Assembly (NCBI GenBank): GCA_946811695.1
Contig: OX328125.1
Location: 106,153,847-106,217,846 of the forward strand
DNA: 64,000 bases
Source: Gonocerus acuteangulatus
Lineage: Eukaryota > Arthropoda > Insecta > Hemiptera > Coreidae
Direction of reading: 5' to 3'
Both the position numbers and the translations under genes were made by a program. Positions 11,572-24,489 of this stretch are shown here, piece by piece. Positions within the stretch are counted from its first letter, which is position 1; each line of letters starts with the position of its first letter. The notes under the pieces are model-generated. The model was not told the DNA's origin. It saw nothing but the letters and a program-made list of their open reading frames with translations, and ran no database searches.

Positions 11572-12633
11572 CGGTTCCTATTCATATCCCTATTCTCATT
11601 TGAAAAGTATAGAATAGAAACAGATAATATTTTCCTCGGCCTTTGTTCAAAGGGTTTTATGGCTATACCTGGGGTCAGGTCCGCAAGACCCTAGAATCCT
11701 CTTCTACCGATACTTCATTTCATACGTTTCAATGAATTGGAAAATATCAAATATTTTCACACATTCCTGTGTTCTTTTACTATAGTAATAATTCTACAGA
11801 TAAAATCAATTAAAAAATAAAATAAAAAAACCAACAGCATAAAGCCAATTGAAAATATTCAAAAGACGTCAACGAATCTTTTTCTCTTGGCAAGCTGTAT
11901 TTCTAACAATGAATTGTTTTTCTTATTTTGCCTAATCTGTTTTATTGTAAAATACATTATCCAACTATAAGCAATTAAAAAATAACAAGGAATAAAAACA
12001 GACAAAAAGAAGAAGAATCAATTACTTTAATGTTTTAAGCACTTATTTCTCCAATTGACATCGCCTAATCAAAACTTTCATCAGAACCTTTTTTGTAGAG
12101 CATTTAGTAAGCTTTCTAATGGTATTCTTTCGTTTACCAAATTCTTAACTTTTTTCGAGATATTAAGGAAAATATACAAAGTTACCAAAACTTTTTAAGT
12201 CTGTTAATAAAATATTTTATTCTAACCCTTCCTTAACTCCAAACGTAACCAAAATTTCAACATATTAGTTTTAATGAAAGTAGAACATGCAGAAAATGTT
12301 TCAACTGAATCCCATGATTCTAAGTACCCAAACCAAAAACGGTATTCAAAAACTATTTTTCCAATTTTCTCGAAAACGGTTAAAGCTATCGCCTTGAAAG
12401 TGGTTTCATTCGTTTTCCTAGCCCAAGAAGCCTATAAAACGAGTACTTACAAACTTATGAACTCAAAAACGTAAGCGTTACGATTTTTTCTGCGCGAATT
12501 TCGCCCCAAACTCCATCTTCCAGTGGGCGGATTTTGCTGGTTAAAGAACTTGACCTTTCATATTGGACGACTGATTTTTGTACCAAATTTCATCAAAATC
12601 GGACCATTCGTCTTCGACCTAGAGAGCGAACAG

Positions 12634-12685
<52 letters not shown>
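11572..12685 (+). mobile_element. Helentron-like element, copy 3
   Basis: Closely follows copy 1 from GGTTCCTATTCATATCCC through the body to a (TA)n tract near 12637-12685, where it is joined directly to the 5' end of the next copy. Because copies 1 and 3 share a SINE at the same site, one derives from the other or both come from a SINE-bearing parent. There is no coding capacity. Confidence 0.7.
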
Positions 12686-12686
<1 letters not shown>

Positions 12687-13500
12687 AAAAAGTCCGACTC
12701 GCAGGAACTGCAGCATCTTAGCGCGGTTCCGTTCATATCCCTAGTACCATTTGATAAGCTTAGAAAATAAATAAACTTATTTTTTTTTATATATCTCGTG
12801 AAAATTGTCAAAATCCTCTCGAATATCTCGAATAAAAGTGATATTAAGGCGTCAGGGACACCGACAGTAACTAACTTTTACACAGATGCGGAAATTACAC
12901 AATCCGGCTCTCATTCTAAAGCAAAACTCTATAAATCAATACAAAATATGCCTAATAAAGCCTTTCTAGAGGGTACAGAAGCATGGTCATATATGAGGGG
13001 GGGGGCTGAGGGGGCTGCAGCCCCGTCCCGAAATTTTGAATTAATGATGAATACTTCTCGTAAAACCCTTAAAAATAAATTAAATAAGATCACTTAGTTC
13101 ATAAAACATATTTTATTTTACGTGTAATAGCATTTTAGTTGCCTAAAACTATTCCAAGCTCTAAATATTTAGTATTCCATACCCTGGAAATGGTCTCAGC
13201 CCCCCCCCCCCGAAATTGTTTTTATATACGTCCATGTACAGAACCTTTTTTGTAGAGCATTTAGTAAGCTTTCGAATGGTAATCTTCCGCTTCACAAGAT
13301 TGTCAACGGTTTTCGAGATACTAACGAAAGTATACAAAGTTACCAAAACTTTTTTTGTCTGTTAATAAAATATTTTATTCTAACTCTTCCTTTACACTAA
13401 ACGTAACAAAAATTTCAACATATTAGTGTTGATGAAATTCGAACACGCAGAAAATGTTTCAACTGTATCCCATAATTCTAAGTACCAAAATCAAAGACAA
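12686..13500 (+). mobile_element. Helentron-like element, copy 4, with nested MITE
   Basis: Begins AAAAAAGTCCGACTCGCAGG right after the (TA)n of copy 3, then CTTAGCGCGGTTCCGTTC. The body is interrupted by the MITE at 12982-13236 and resumes with CTTTTTTGTAGAGC. It fades out near 13500 without a terminal hairpin. Confidence 0.65.
12982..13236. mobile_element. hAT-type MITE, copy 3
   Basis: Ends CATGGTCATATATG / TATATACGTCCATG, with the family's G- and C-rich subterminal runs. The TSD is TACAGAAG (12974-12981) / TACAGAAC (13237-13244), 7 of 8 matching. It sits inside Helentron-like copy 4, so it is younger than that copy. Confidence 0.85.
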
Positions 13501-14394
13501 ACAACCCTCCCTAGGAAGGACGCTAGGCAGTTGAAAAGCTAAATCTTGGAAATCCATATCTCTAACATTAAATTGATTTCTTATTTTTCTTAACCTGTTT
13601 TATTTTCAAATACATTATCCAACTCTAAGCAATTAAAAAATAACAAGGAATAAAAATATAAAATTTTAGGCACTTTCAACACTTGTTCACATTGAGTAAA
13701 ACAATATAAACAGATCTAAGGTGTTACACGGTAGCTGGTGAAAGAATGAATGAGGTCTCGTATTGCAATTCTCTGTATGCAGGGTCTACTTCCAGGTAGT
13801 CGTCATATACTTTTACTGCCCTTTACCGTTACTCAGAAAGCTCTTTGTGTTTACAAACAAAGGACTCGGTATACACCACCCGTATTAACCCAAAAGTGAT
13901 TATGTCAAGCTTGATAAACTTCCTGAATTAAATTAAGGAATTTAAGAGTACTTAAAATAGGTTCTTGATCTAGTCAAAAAATTCAAGGAGAATTACACCA
14001 CGAATAGAAAATTTCGGCCAAACAGAAGGAAAATAACAATAATAAGGATAGTTAAACTTCGTTTTCAAAGATTGTTAGTTGTAACACAAAAACGGTCACT
14101 CATGATTCTAATAAATTAACTGTGAAGGGTGATTACACAAATATTCCTGTTGAGGCTTTAAAGCTTCAACTCAAAAAACATATTAACCCACAGGTAATAT
14201 CTAGATATTCGTACGGCATCTTCGAATTCTAACAAACAAAATATTGCTTCTAATTATACGTATCCTGTTTACTGACAAATACATTTGACTACTATAAGAA
14301 ATTACAAAAATGACGAGCAGTGAAAAAACTGCGGGAAACACACAAATAGATCCGTTTAAATAAACGAAACTAACTAACTAAGTTTTAAGCACTT
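13501..14394. other. no recognisable gene
   Basis: Unassigned AT-rich sequence. CCTAGGAAGGACGCTAGG near 13510 weakly recalls the SINE-like insertion at 6387-6557. Confidence 0.35.
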
Positions 14395-15258
14395 ATTTCT
14401 CCTAATGTGACGACCCCATCAAACATTTCTTCAAAACATTTTTCCACGATTTCCTAACCCTTTTTGAGATATTAATGAAAATATACGAAGAGGGCCTAAT
14501 AGATATTCATACGGGATCTGAGAATCCCAAGATTCCGCAAAAATAAAATATTCTAATTATACGTATCCTGTTTTTTTTTTTTGTTTTTTTTTGTTTTTTT
14601 TTACGGCGCATCTACTTCTAGGTCATTAGCGCCCGTATCCTGTGTTATTGGCAAATACATTTGATTACTATAAGCAATAGCAAACAGTAGGGAATATGCC
14701 AAAGAACTCGGATTAGGAGCCTCGACAGTTTCAAGACATTTGAAGGAAATCGGCAAATCCAAAACTGACATTTCATACGGTACAGCCTGATATATTTCTA
14801 ACAATGAATTGTTTTTCTTATTTTAATTAATCTGTTTTATTGTCAAATACATTATCCAACTATAAGAAATGAAAAAATAGGAATAAAAAGAGACCAAAAG
14901 AACCGTATGAAATAAACGAAATCAATTACTTCAAAGTTTAAGCACTTATTTCATCCGATTGACATCGCTTAGTCAAAACTTTCCTCAAAAACTTTTTTGT
15001 AGACCATTTAGTTAGCTTTCGAATGGTAACCTTTCGCTTCCCAAGATTTTCAACCGTTTTCGAGATATTAATGGAAGTATACGAAGTTCCCAAAATTTTC
15101 ATTATTTCTAGCAACAGAAAATTGGTCTCATTTTTCCTATCCTGTTTTACATACAAATTCATTTTCCCAACATAAGAAATTACAAAAATAAAAAGCAATA
15201 AAAAACCAAGGGAAAGAGACAAAAATTACAAAAAGAACGACAAAAACCCGTTCATAAG
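14395..15258 (+). mobile_element. Helentron-like internal fragments
   Basis: The internal block that starts AAGCACTTATTTCTCC and runs to GAGATATTAATG recurs at about 14395 and 14935, with diverged spacer. No 5' end or terminal hairpin is attached, so these are truncated or recombined pieces. A hairpin-only retroposon (14572-14633) is nested here. Confidence 0.55.
14572..14633 (-). mobile_element. hairpin-only retroposon 2
   Basis: The minus strand begins exactly at GGCGCTAATGACC, closes with GATGCGCCGT and continues in an A-rich tail (plus-strand T run broken by two G). The 10-bp TSD CGTATCCTGT lies at 14562-14571 and 14634-14643. No SINE head or body is present. Confidence 0.85.
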
Positions 15259-16622
15259 AAAAAAGTCCGATTCGCAGGAACTGCGTCATCTTAGCGCGGT
15301 TCCGTTCTTATCTCTAGTGTTTATGAAGGCATAGAATAGAAAAAGTTATTACTTTGTTTAGATCAATAGCGAAACAGCTATCCAAATGAAATCTCAAACA
15401 AACCAGTCTTGAAAGGTCTTTGTTGATTTACAATCATACCTGTATGGGTCAGCTCTCCAATAAGTCGGGCAGAAAGGCCTCCGCTCAGAGGCATTTGGAA
15501 AGCCTTGGGATCTCTCTCTTTAAACGCTACATTTCTAACAATAAATTCATCTTCTTATTTTACTTAATCTGTTTTATTGTCAAATACATTATCTGACTAT
15601 AAGCAATTTAAAAATAACAAGGAATAAAACAGACAAAAAGAAAAGTTCGAATAAGCGAAATCAATTACTTAAAAGTTTTAAGCACTTATTTCTCCGATTG
15701 ACATCGCTTATTCAAAACTTTCTTTAAAACCATTCTTGTAGACCATTTAGTAAGCTTTCGAATGGTAACCTTTCGCTTCCCAAGATTTTCAACCGTTTTC
15801 GAGATATTAAGAAATTATACGAAGTTCCCAAAACTTTTTATTATTTCTGACAACAGAAAATTGGTCTCATTTTACCTATCCTGTTTTACACACACATACA
15901 TTTTCCTTACAAATACAACATAAGAAATTACAAAAATAAAAAGCAATAAAAAACCAAGGGAAAGAGACAAAAAGAACGACAAAAACCCGTTCATAAGAAC
16001 AAAACAGACATATTTGAAGTTTTAAGCACTTATTTCTCCGATTGACATAACCTAATCAAAAATAGTTTTAAAATCATTTTTGTAGAGAATTTAGTAAGCT
16101 TTCAAATAGTTTCAATCCACTTACCACGATTTCCCAACCGTGTTCGAGATATTAATGAAAGTATACGAAGTTTCCAAAACTTTTCATGTCTGTTCATAAA
16201 ATATTTTATTCTAACCCTTCCTTAACTCCAAACGTAACATAACTTTCAACATACTAGTTTTAATGAAAGTAGAACATGCAGATAATGTTTCAACTGAATC
16301 CCGTTATTCTAAGTACCCAAACCAAAAACGGTATTCAAAAACTATTTTTCCAATTTTCTCAACAACGGTTAAAGCTATCGCCTTGAAAATGGTTTCATTC
16401 GTTTTCCTAGCCCAAGAAGCCTATAAAACGAGTACTTACAAGCTTATGAACTCAAAAACGTAAGCGTTACGATTTTTTCTGCGCGAATTTCGCCCCAAAC
16501 GCCATCTTCCAGTGGGCGGATTTTGCTGGTTAACGAACTTGACCTTTCAAATTGGACGACAGATTTTTGTACCAAATTTCATCAAAATCGGACCATTCGT
16601 CTTCTATTTAGAGAGCGAACAG

Positions 16623-16663
<41 letters not shown>

Positions 16664-16826
16664 TATACATATATATATATATATACAAATTTGAACCACC
16701 GTTATTTTCGGTTTCTAGGGGTTCTGAAACGCAAAATTTTCTAGTCGGCACTTCCGGATCGTTTCATTGTATCAACCTTATAAGCGGGGTTCCTCCCTAT
16801 GGGGGAGGGAGGAACCGCGCTAAAAA
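15259..16826 (+). mobile_element. Helentron-like element, copy 5
   Basis: 5' end AAAAAAGTCCGATTCGCAGG and CTTAGCGCGGTTCCGTTC; 3' hairpin near 16786-16817 followed by GCGCTAA. The internal block AAGCACTTATTTCTCCGATT appears twice (about 15677 and 16026), so the body carries a partial tandem duplication. A (TA)n tract lies at 16627-16685. Confidence 0.7.
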
Positions 16827-17446
16827 AACAGACGTATTTGAAGATTTAAGCACTTATTTCTCCGATTGACATTACCTAATCAAAAATAGTTTTAGAATCT
16901 TTTTTGTAGAAAATTTAGTAAGCTTTCAAATAGTTTCTATCTACTTACCACGATTTCCCAACCGTGTTCGAGATATTAATGAAAGTATACAAAGTTCCCA
17001 AAACTTTTCATGTCTGTTAATAAAATATTTTATTCTAACGCTTCCTTAACTCCAAACGTAACAAAACTTTCAACATATTAGTTTTAATGAAAGAAGGACA
17101 TGCAGATAATGTTTCAACTGAATCCCGTGATTCTAAGTACCCAAACCAAAAACGGTATTCAAAAACTATTTTTCCAATTTTCTCGAAAACGGTTAAAGCT
17201 ATCGCCTTGAAAATGGTTTCATTCGTTTTCCTAGCCTAAGAAGCATAGAAAAAGAGTCCTTACAAGCTTATGAACTCAAAAACGTAAGCGTTACGATTTT
17301 TTTTGCGCGAATTTCGCCCCAAACGCCATCTTCCAGTGGGCGGATTTTGCTGGTTAACGAACTTGACCTTTCAAATTGGACGACAGATTTTTGTACCAAA
17401 TTTCATCAAAATCGGACCATCAGGGAAGCCAGAAATGAGCGAACAG

Positions 17447-17497
<51 letters not shown>

Positions 17498-17500
17498 TAA

Positions 17501-17539
<39 letters not shown>

Positions 17540-17674
17540 AATTTGAACCACCATTATTTTCGGTCTCTAGGGGTTCTGAAACGCGAAATTTTCTTGTCAG
17601 CACTTCCGGATTGTTTCATTGTATCAACCTTATAAGCGGGGTTCCTCCCTATGGGGGAGGGAGGAACCGCGCTA
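16827..17674 (+). mobile_element. Helentron-like element, copy 6, 5'-truncated, head-to-tail
   Basis: Continues from the CTAA of copy 5 straight into the internal block near 16840, without the standard 5' end. It has the TA tract (17452-17537), the conserved post-TA block and a hairpin at about 17638-17668, then CGCGCTAA. Confidence 0.7.
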
Positions 17675-17728
<54 letters not shown>

Positions 17729-17863
17729 TTGAACCACCGTTATTTTCGGTCTCTAGGGGTTCTGAAACGCGAAATTTTCTTGTCGGCACTTCCGGATTGT
17801 TTCATTGTATCAACCTTATAAGCGGGGTTCCTCCCTGGGGGGGAGGGAGGAACCGCACTAAAA
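17675..17863 (+). mobile_element. Helentron-like 3' end only, copy 7
   Basis: Directly after copy 6 comes only a (TA)n tract (17680-17722), the GAACCACCGTTATTTTCGG block and the terminal hairpin, ending CGCACTAA. The 3' terminus is thus present three times in about 1.1 kb. Confidence 0.72.

Positions 17864-19090
<1,227 letters not shown>

Positions 19091-19169
<79 letters not shown>
19091..19169. repeat. (TA)n microsatellite
   Basis: About 79 bp of TA, directly followed by TAGCTGTTCCCCGGTG, which resembles the inverted form of the GGGTAACAGCTA end seen near 21316. Confidence 0.95.
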
Positions 19170-19171
<2 letters not shown>

Positions 19172-19194
19172 CTGTTCCCCGGTGTACCATGCAA

Positions 19195-19625
19195 CACCAG
19201 TGTGGATTTGTAAAAAAACAAACATACAGATAGTCAGCTGATAGACAATTTTGGCTTAGCTTATGACACTCCCCGTATCAAGATCTACCTGTGTGCCAAG
19301 TTACGTCAAAATCGGTCAAACGGTGTGAATTTGTATAAGGAACAAAAATACAGACAGACAGCTGGTAGACGTTTTTGAACTACCATATGACACTCCCTGT
19401 ATAAAGACCTACCTGTATGCCAAGTTTGATCAAAATCGGTCAAACAGTGTGGATATGTATAAGGAACAAACATACAGACAGACAGCTGGTAGAAATTTTA
19501 CACCTAGCCTATGACACTCCCCGTATAAAGACCTACCTTTGTGTCAAGTTATGTCAAAATCGGTCAAACGTTGTGGATTTGTATAAGGAACAAACACATA
19601 AACAGACACGTGATTTTTATATATG
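19195..19625 (+). repeat. tandem 126-bp repeat, about 3.5 units
   Basis: Each unit has CAGACAGACAGCTGGTAGA, TATGACACTCCCCGTAT, CTACCTGTGTGCCAAGTT, CAAAATCGGTCAAACGG and TTTGTATAAGGAACAAA in that order. The units are diverged. The same unit forms a longer array at 24490-25835. Confidence 0.8.
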
Positions 19626-19645
19626 TGGATTTTATATTATACGAG

Positions 19646-19689
<44 letters not shown>

Positions 19690-20476
19690 GTGATTCATCC
19701 GATATAATTATAGAATATACTTCCAAATATGTTTAATAAAATAGCCAAATTTTATGGGAATATTTTTCCTAAGTGCTACTGGATTTTGATAAATATGGTA
19801 GGCACATTACTTATGTCCTTGCAAGGAAAATTGTTCATTATAAGTTCTGGAAGCAAGAAAAAAAATAGTATACAAGGTTTTTTAAATCATATTTTCGAGG
19901 CTAATTGAAATAATTAAACAAAAAGGCTAATTATATACAGCTGACTGTATTTTCCCCGACCTGGTTGTAAAGATAGCGAGTTCCCAGGCCGGGGATAAAG
20001 GAGAGAGTGAACTATGGAAAGTGAAAACACTCTTTCATTGTGAGTTTCTACTGAGGCAAGAATTCAGTTTTACAGTGTGCCGCCTAGAAAATTGGTGTCA
20101 CTTCCTAAGGAAATAGTACAAGATGTAGTCAAAACATATTCATAAAATATCTCCAAGAAAAGAACCTAAAACTAATGAAAAAGTAAAGAAAATTTACATT
20201 AAAGAACAAAATACAATGGCTGATTCGAATCATTAAAATATTTCACATGTAATTGATAATGAAGAATTTATTGCTATTTCGTAGAGTGATTTTTGAAATA
20301 AGAAATCAATAGCGTTTTATGATTCCTCCTTACGGAGGCAAACGCACTCTGAGCCCTTTTTTTTTTTTTTGTCAAAACGTATCCCATGTCGAAATTAGAA
20401 AGATACGTAAAACATTTTACGTATAAACTTAAAAATGCTATCAGTATCAATATATAGTGTACAGCTTCAATATAGA
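19626..20476. other. no gene; T homopolymer at 19648-19688
   Basis: A run of about 41 T is followed by unassigned AT-rich DNA. CCCCGACCTGG near 19957 and CCAGGCCGGGG near 19989 form a small imperfect inverted repeat. Confidence 0.4.
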
Positions 20477-20770
20477 CTAGGTGTTGGGTAAAACTTGGAG
20501 GGATAGAAGGTGGTGGAAGAGTCGGGATTTAAAGGTTTCTAGGTTGGTAGAATGGCGGACAAACGAAGGCAAGGAATTCCATAGCGAGGTGGCACGAGTG
20601 ACGAATGATTTTTCGAATATTGCTGTTCGGTGGGAAGGAATATAAAGATCGGAAGGACGAGATCGGGTGTTACGGGAGTGAACCCGTATATTTATGCTAA
20701 TATAAACTATATGATATGAGAATGTCCCTTCTAGAATGACCTGGACGGTGGGGGTCCTCCCTCCCTCCAT
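20477..20770 (-). pseudogene. LINE pol C-terminal fragment
   Basis: A 97-codon minus-strand frame contains RNTRSRPSDLYIPSHRT, then FVTRATSLWNSLP and FKSRLFHHLL. The pattern of a basic stretch, (V/I)P.HRT, ATSLWNSLP and FK..L is the familiar end of many Jockey/CR1-type LINE ORF2 proteins, downstream of reverse transcriptase. RT, endonuclease and poly(A) are absent, so it is a 5'-truncated remnant. Confidence 0.7.
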
Positions 20771-21345
20771 AGGGGAAATTTTTTCTGCCGAAATTATCTT
20801 TAGAGAGAAAACTAAACATTGCCAAGTTTAAGAATATACCTGGTTGAGGAAAGTGATATTTTAGTAACTGGATATAAGTATTTTTATTGTTGTTTTTAAA
20901 GGTCAGTTGAAGTGTCTTTACTGTTCTTAGTAAGTAACTATGAGGTCTTCCAAGTAATGAACTTGGACATTTCTTTCTTGTATCATCTCTTGTATTGGCA
21001 AATATTTTTGGTTGAAAATATGGTGCACTTAATACACTAACTCATACTACGTTTTTGGAGTGTAGGATGGTAAGGCGTTTTGGGGGGGTTTTAGGAGGGG
21101 ATATTTTTGGGGAAGGGAGTGTTTCTTTGTGGGGGAGGAACTTGGCCTCTATTTCACATTTATGTTTTTTTTTGGATAGGAATCACAGTTGAGATGTAAC
21201 GGGCTCAAAACAGATACAGATCCGTGTTATTATATTTTAATAATACTTATTTTGTTCCTAATTTATTTAGGCTGTTCTATATAAAGAAAGTAGGTGTAGC
21301 ATGGCACGCCGGGTAACAGCTAGTATATGTATATATATATAAATA
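20771..21345. other. no gene; possible RTE-like 3' end near 21296-21335
   Basis: GCACGCCGGGTAACAGCTAG followed by (TA)n resembles 3' termini of RTE-like LINEs in arthropods. Upstream sequence gives no coding support. Confidence 0.35.
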
Positions 21346-21955
21346 GGGGAAGGTGTTGTACCTTTGATCACCGAGGCTGTGGCGGCACGTAGCTACATTC
21401 TATAAATTTTGGTGTAATTAGTGTTTAGCTCCCTCACTAGAGGGCTTGTGTAACCTACTTTGGATTAATCAAGTCAAAGAATATTCTTGCAAAAAATACT
21501 TATCCATTTGTATAATAAAAATGCAAGTTATTTATTGATAACGGTTTGCCTAATAATTTTTTTTTACATTACGTCTTTTTAGATGGAAATCATTTGACAA
21601 AGTAGCTATTACAAACATGGTGTAGCTTCTGAAATTTATTTATCTTAACCCTAACATTTTTAGCATGCTTTATAATTTACGCTACCAGTGTGTTGTACCT
21701 CTGACACCGACTAGGTGTGGTATCTTTGACCAGGTCAAAGGTACAACACACCTGAGTGATTTTTACATAATTCATTTTTTTTTGTTCTTCTGCTACAATA
21801 TCTTTTAAATTAATATTGGTTGCTTCAATTTTTCAACGAATTTAAAAAAATAATAAATTAAATAAGTTCAAGCTGGCTTTATTAATCCTCAGTGTAGCAG
21901 TTCAATCCTATCGCCCCTTATCGTTCCACATGAAGTTGTAAGACGCCATCGAAAA

Positions 21956-22462
21956 GTGAAGACTAGGAAAATGTCAAATAGGGGCCGGCCTAAAGGGAAA
22001 ACTCGTATTTCGACAGATATTCCTGTAAAGGTGACTATTGAAAGTGAAAAAACAAAACAAAAGCCACACTCTAAACGTAAGAAACCATACACAAATGAAC
22101 CCCTTCCTTAAAAAGTGGTAAATAAAAAAAAAAAATATTCTAATAACAATTCAGATTTTGATACTGAGACCGAAATTTCTTCAGGAGAATGTGACGTTTA
22201 TCTGTCTAATAATGTCCTGAATTAAGTCAATGAACCAGCAACAATTTGAAAAAAAGGAGTTAAAAATAAAAGTAAAAAGACTATTACATATTTAGTCGCA
22301 GAGATCTGTGGTATTAAATGCCCAATGTTTAAGATACAATATTTGAAAAAACAAACTTTAAGTGACAAGTTTACAAGAGAAGATGAAAATTTGTATGATA
22401 TTGATGTTGAAGACATTGTGGCTAAACTTCCATACCCTACTATTGCTAGTGGATCTGCTTGA
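21956..22462 (+). pseudogene. transposase C-terminal remnant, pogo-like
   Basis: The frame runs from RRHRKVKTRKMSNRGRPKGK through a Lys-rich then Ser/Asp/Glu-rich linker to TYLVAEICGIKCP and YDIDVEDIVAKLPYP. It has internal stops after the linker and after ASGSA. What is left is the regulatory/DNA-contact tail, without catalytic aspartates. Similarity is judged by eye; tail-like domains of other transposases are possible. Confidence 0.45.
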
Positions 22463-22659
22463 CAGTTAAAACGTTTATCGATTGGAGACTGGATTTTTCA
22501 GCATATTAAGCATAACATAATATCAATAATAGCTTTTTATTATGCTTACACCCATGTCCTGTATTTATTAAACTTACAATTATTTATAATATTACTCAAT
22601 ACAATTTTTTTTCTGCACTGCTGTGTTGTTTTTAGGTGTTCAGTGGTACAACACCCCGT

Positions 22660-22699
22660 GGTCAAAGGTACAACTACATGTTGTACCTTTGACCACTGT
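22660..22699. repeat. perfect 17-bp inverted copy of the transposon end motif
   Basis: GTGGTCAAAGGTACAAC is followed, after a 4-5-base centre, by GTTGTACCTTTGACCAC. Both arms equal the terminal repeat motif of the enclosing element. Confidence 0.85.
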
Positions 22700-22881
22700 A
22701 CGATTATTTTTTTACGAATTAATAAAAAAAATTAAATGTAAAGTTAGAACCTTGAAAAAATTATATATGATAAACAATATAATACTAATTACAACCAAAT
22801 AAAAAAAATGAATTTACCATTAATATTCAAGCTGAAAAAAATTCAATTGTGCAAAGTGGTCAAAGGTACAACACCTTCCCC

Positions 22882-22934
<53 letters not shown>

Positions 22935-22937
<3 letters not shown>

Positions 22938-23265
22938 TGTTCGCGGTTTCCTTGTCTTTAATGGTCTGATTTTCATGAAATTTGGTATAAAAATCGTTCG
23001 TCTAATTTGAAAGATCAAGTTTGTTAACGAACAGAACATGGTTTTTGAAGCGAAATTCGCGCGAAAAAAATTTACGCTTACATCACATGCATGTAAGTAC
23101 TCGTTTTATAGGCTTCTTGAGCTAGTAAATGACTGGAACCGGATAGAGCAATAGCATTAACCGGTTCCAAGAAAATCGGAAAAATAGTTGTTACATCAAG
23201 TTTTTGGTTTGGTTACATAGAATCATGGTACTAGACTAAAATATTTACTGCATGTTTGAATTTCT
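22935..23265 (-). mobile_element. Helentron-like fragment
   Basis: Minus-strand match to the family's pre-TA block: CAAATTTCATGAAAATCAG and GCGCGAATTTCGCTTC, then the ACCAAAAACTTGATG region, next to (TA)n at 22889-22934. Both termini are missing. Confidence 0.65.
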
Positions 23266-23499
23266 TTTATTTATTTCTTATTCTGTTATTCGGGACACAA
23301 TGTCTACTAGTAAGATAAAAAAAGGAAGTTGATAAGTCAACGATTAAACTTTTAATAGTCAATAAAAAATCACAATGAAAATTACGATTTCTTATTATTA
23401 TATCTACTTGTTATATTACATTTTACTTTTACTTGCCTATTCTAAATTAAGTTTCATTTGTATTGTAGTTTATTATGGTACGCGATAATTTTTCTTTGA
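23266..23499. other. no recognisable gene
   Basis: AT-rich sequence between the Helentron-like fragment and the Helitron coding remnant. It may be non-coding sequence of the latter. Confidence 0.35.
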
Positions 23500-23886
23500 T
23501 TACCTGACGCGTAAACAAACAGAGCAGATGGTTTTTCCACCACGGGAAAAGGCGACATACAATTGACCACGCGAGAAGCATGGGTTTTCTAAATGAATAC
23601 CACAAACACATAATGACTGCCCCTGGAATTTGTTTATAGTCAAACTGAGTTCATAGGTCCAATAGCAACACAGCTGCAGGCACTGTAATGAATTCACAGC
23701 AGCTCGATTCAAACTTGCACCATTATTAGTCGAATGTCGCGCTTCACGGGTCTGTCTTAACCGAATTTTTTCACGTTCATTGCGATCTTCGCGTTCCTGA
23801 GCAGTACAATAACATTGATATTTAATTTGATTCTTTGCATTTCGGGTTCATCTGCCTAAATTTGTCCGACGCCTTATAGGAGGCAT
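23500..23886 (-). pseudogene. deleted Helitron protein: N-terminal region fused to PIF1 helicase C-terminus
   Basis: Reading the minus strand from ATG at 23886: PPIRRRTNLGR, one TGA where TRNAKNQ follows, a Glu/Arg-rich stretch (REDRNEREKIRLRQTREARH), then without break LSLTINKFQGQSL and NPCFSRGQLYVAFSRG, stopping at 23500. The first part matches the RR.NLGR.TRNA start common in arthropod Helitron proteins. The second part is helicase motif V (TINK.QGQS) and motif VI (QLYVA.SR) of PIF1-like Helitron helicases. Rep and most of the helicase are missing, so an internal deletion of several kilobases joined the two ends in frame. Only one stop interrupts about 129 codons. Confidence 0.78.
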
Positions 23887-24489
23887 ATTTAGTAAGTCAC
23901 AAACACACAACACTTTAGTAATTTTATAGAAACTTGTGGCTTTTAGATTTACTAATATCATAGATGCACAGCAAAGAGATGTTTACATTTCAAGTGACAT
24001 TTTACCACAGACAATTTATATTTAATTAAAGACAATTTCTTTCTGGCTAATGTTACCTTCGTATAAATGAAGGGCTGAGTGCCCAAAACTAGTAATAACT
24101 AAAAAAATCTGAAAAACATTACTGTTGATGACTTAATTAACCTTAATTGCTCCAATTGAAATCATTTTTGTCACCAACACAATGTATTTTAGATTCTATT
24201 TACTTTAAATTCGATTTTTTAAGTATTTTCTAATTTCGGGATAGTCACCTTTGGCAATGAGCCCTTCAAATATTGACATATTTACAATTGAGTACACTAA
24301 TGTCACTCAATTGTTTTGCTTTCCCTGAACCTCTTCACTAACACTAAAACTTTGTGGTATGGTATTAAATTTGAAATTGACTTTTAAGTATTATTGCGAA
24401 TCTTTTGTATGGGAATATAGAAAAGTGGGTTCTTTTTTTTCCTCGTTAACACAAATATAAATTAATTTAAATTGCATTATTACCTTTTT
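23887..24489. other. no recognisable gene
   Basis: AT-rich sequence upstream of the Helitron remnant. No features supported. Confidence 0.4.

Larger units (their letters stand above)
21346..22884 (+). mobile_element. pogo-like DNA transposon remnant with long TIRs
   Basis: The ends are inverted repeats starting TAGGGGAAGGTGTTGTACC, with about 27 matching bases inward to CTTTGAYCAC, and TA on both sides as in Tc1/mariner/pogo insertions. Between them, plus-strand fragments read NRGRPKGKTRIST (an AT-hook-like RGRPK) and SDKFTREDENLYDIDVEDIV then AKLPYP. This acidic DIV.KLP region resembles the C-terminal tail of arthropod pogo/tigger-like transposases. No DDE catalytic core is seen. Stops break the frame. 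Extra copies of the end motif occur near 21690-21755 and 22645-22700. Confidence 0.72.
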
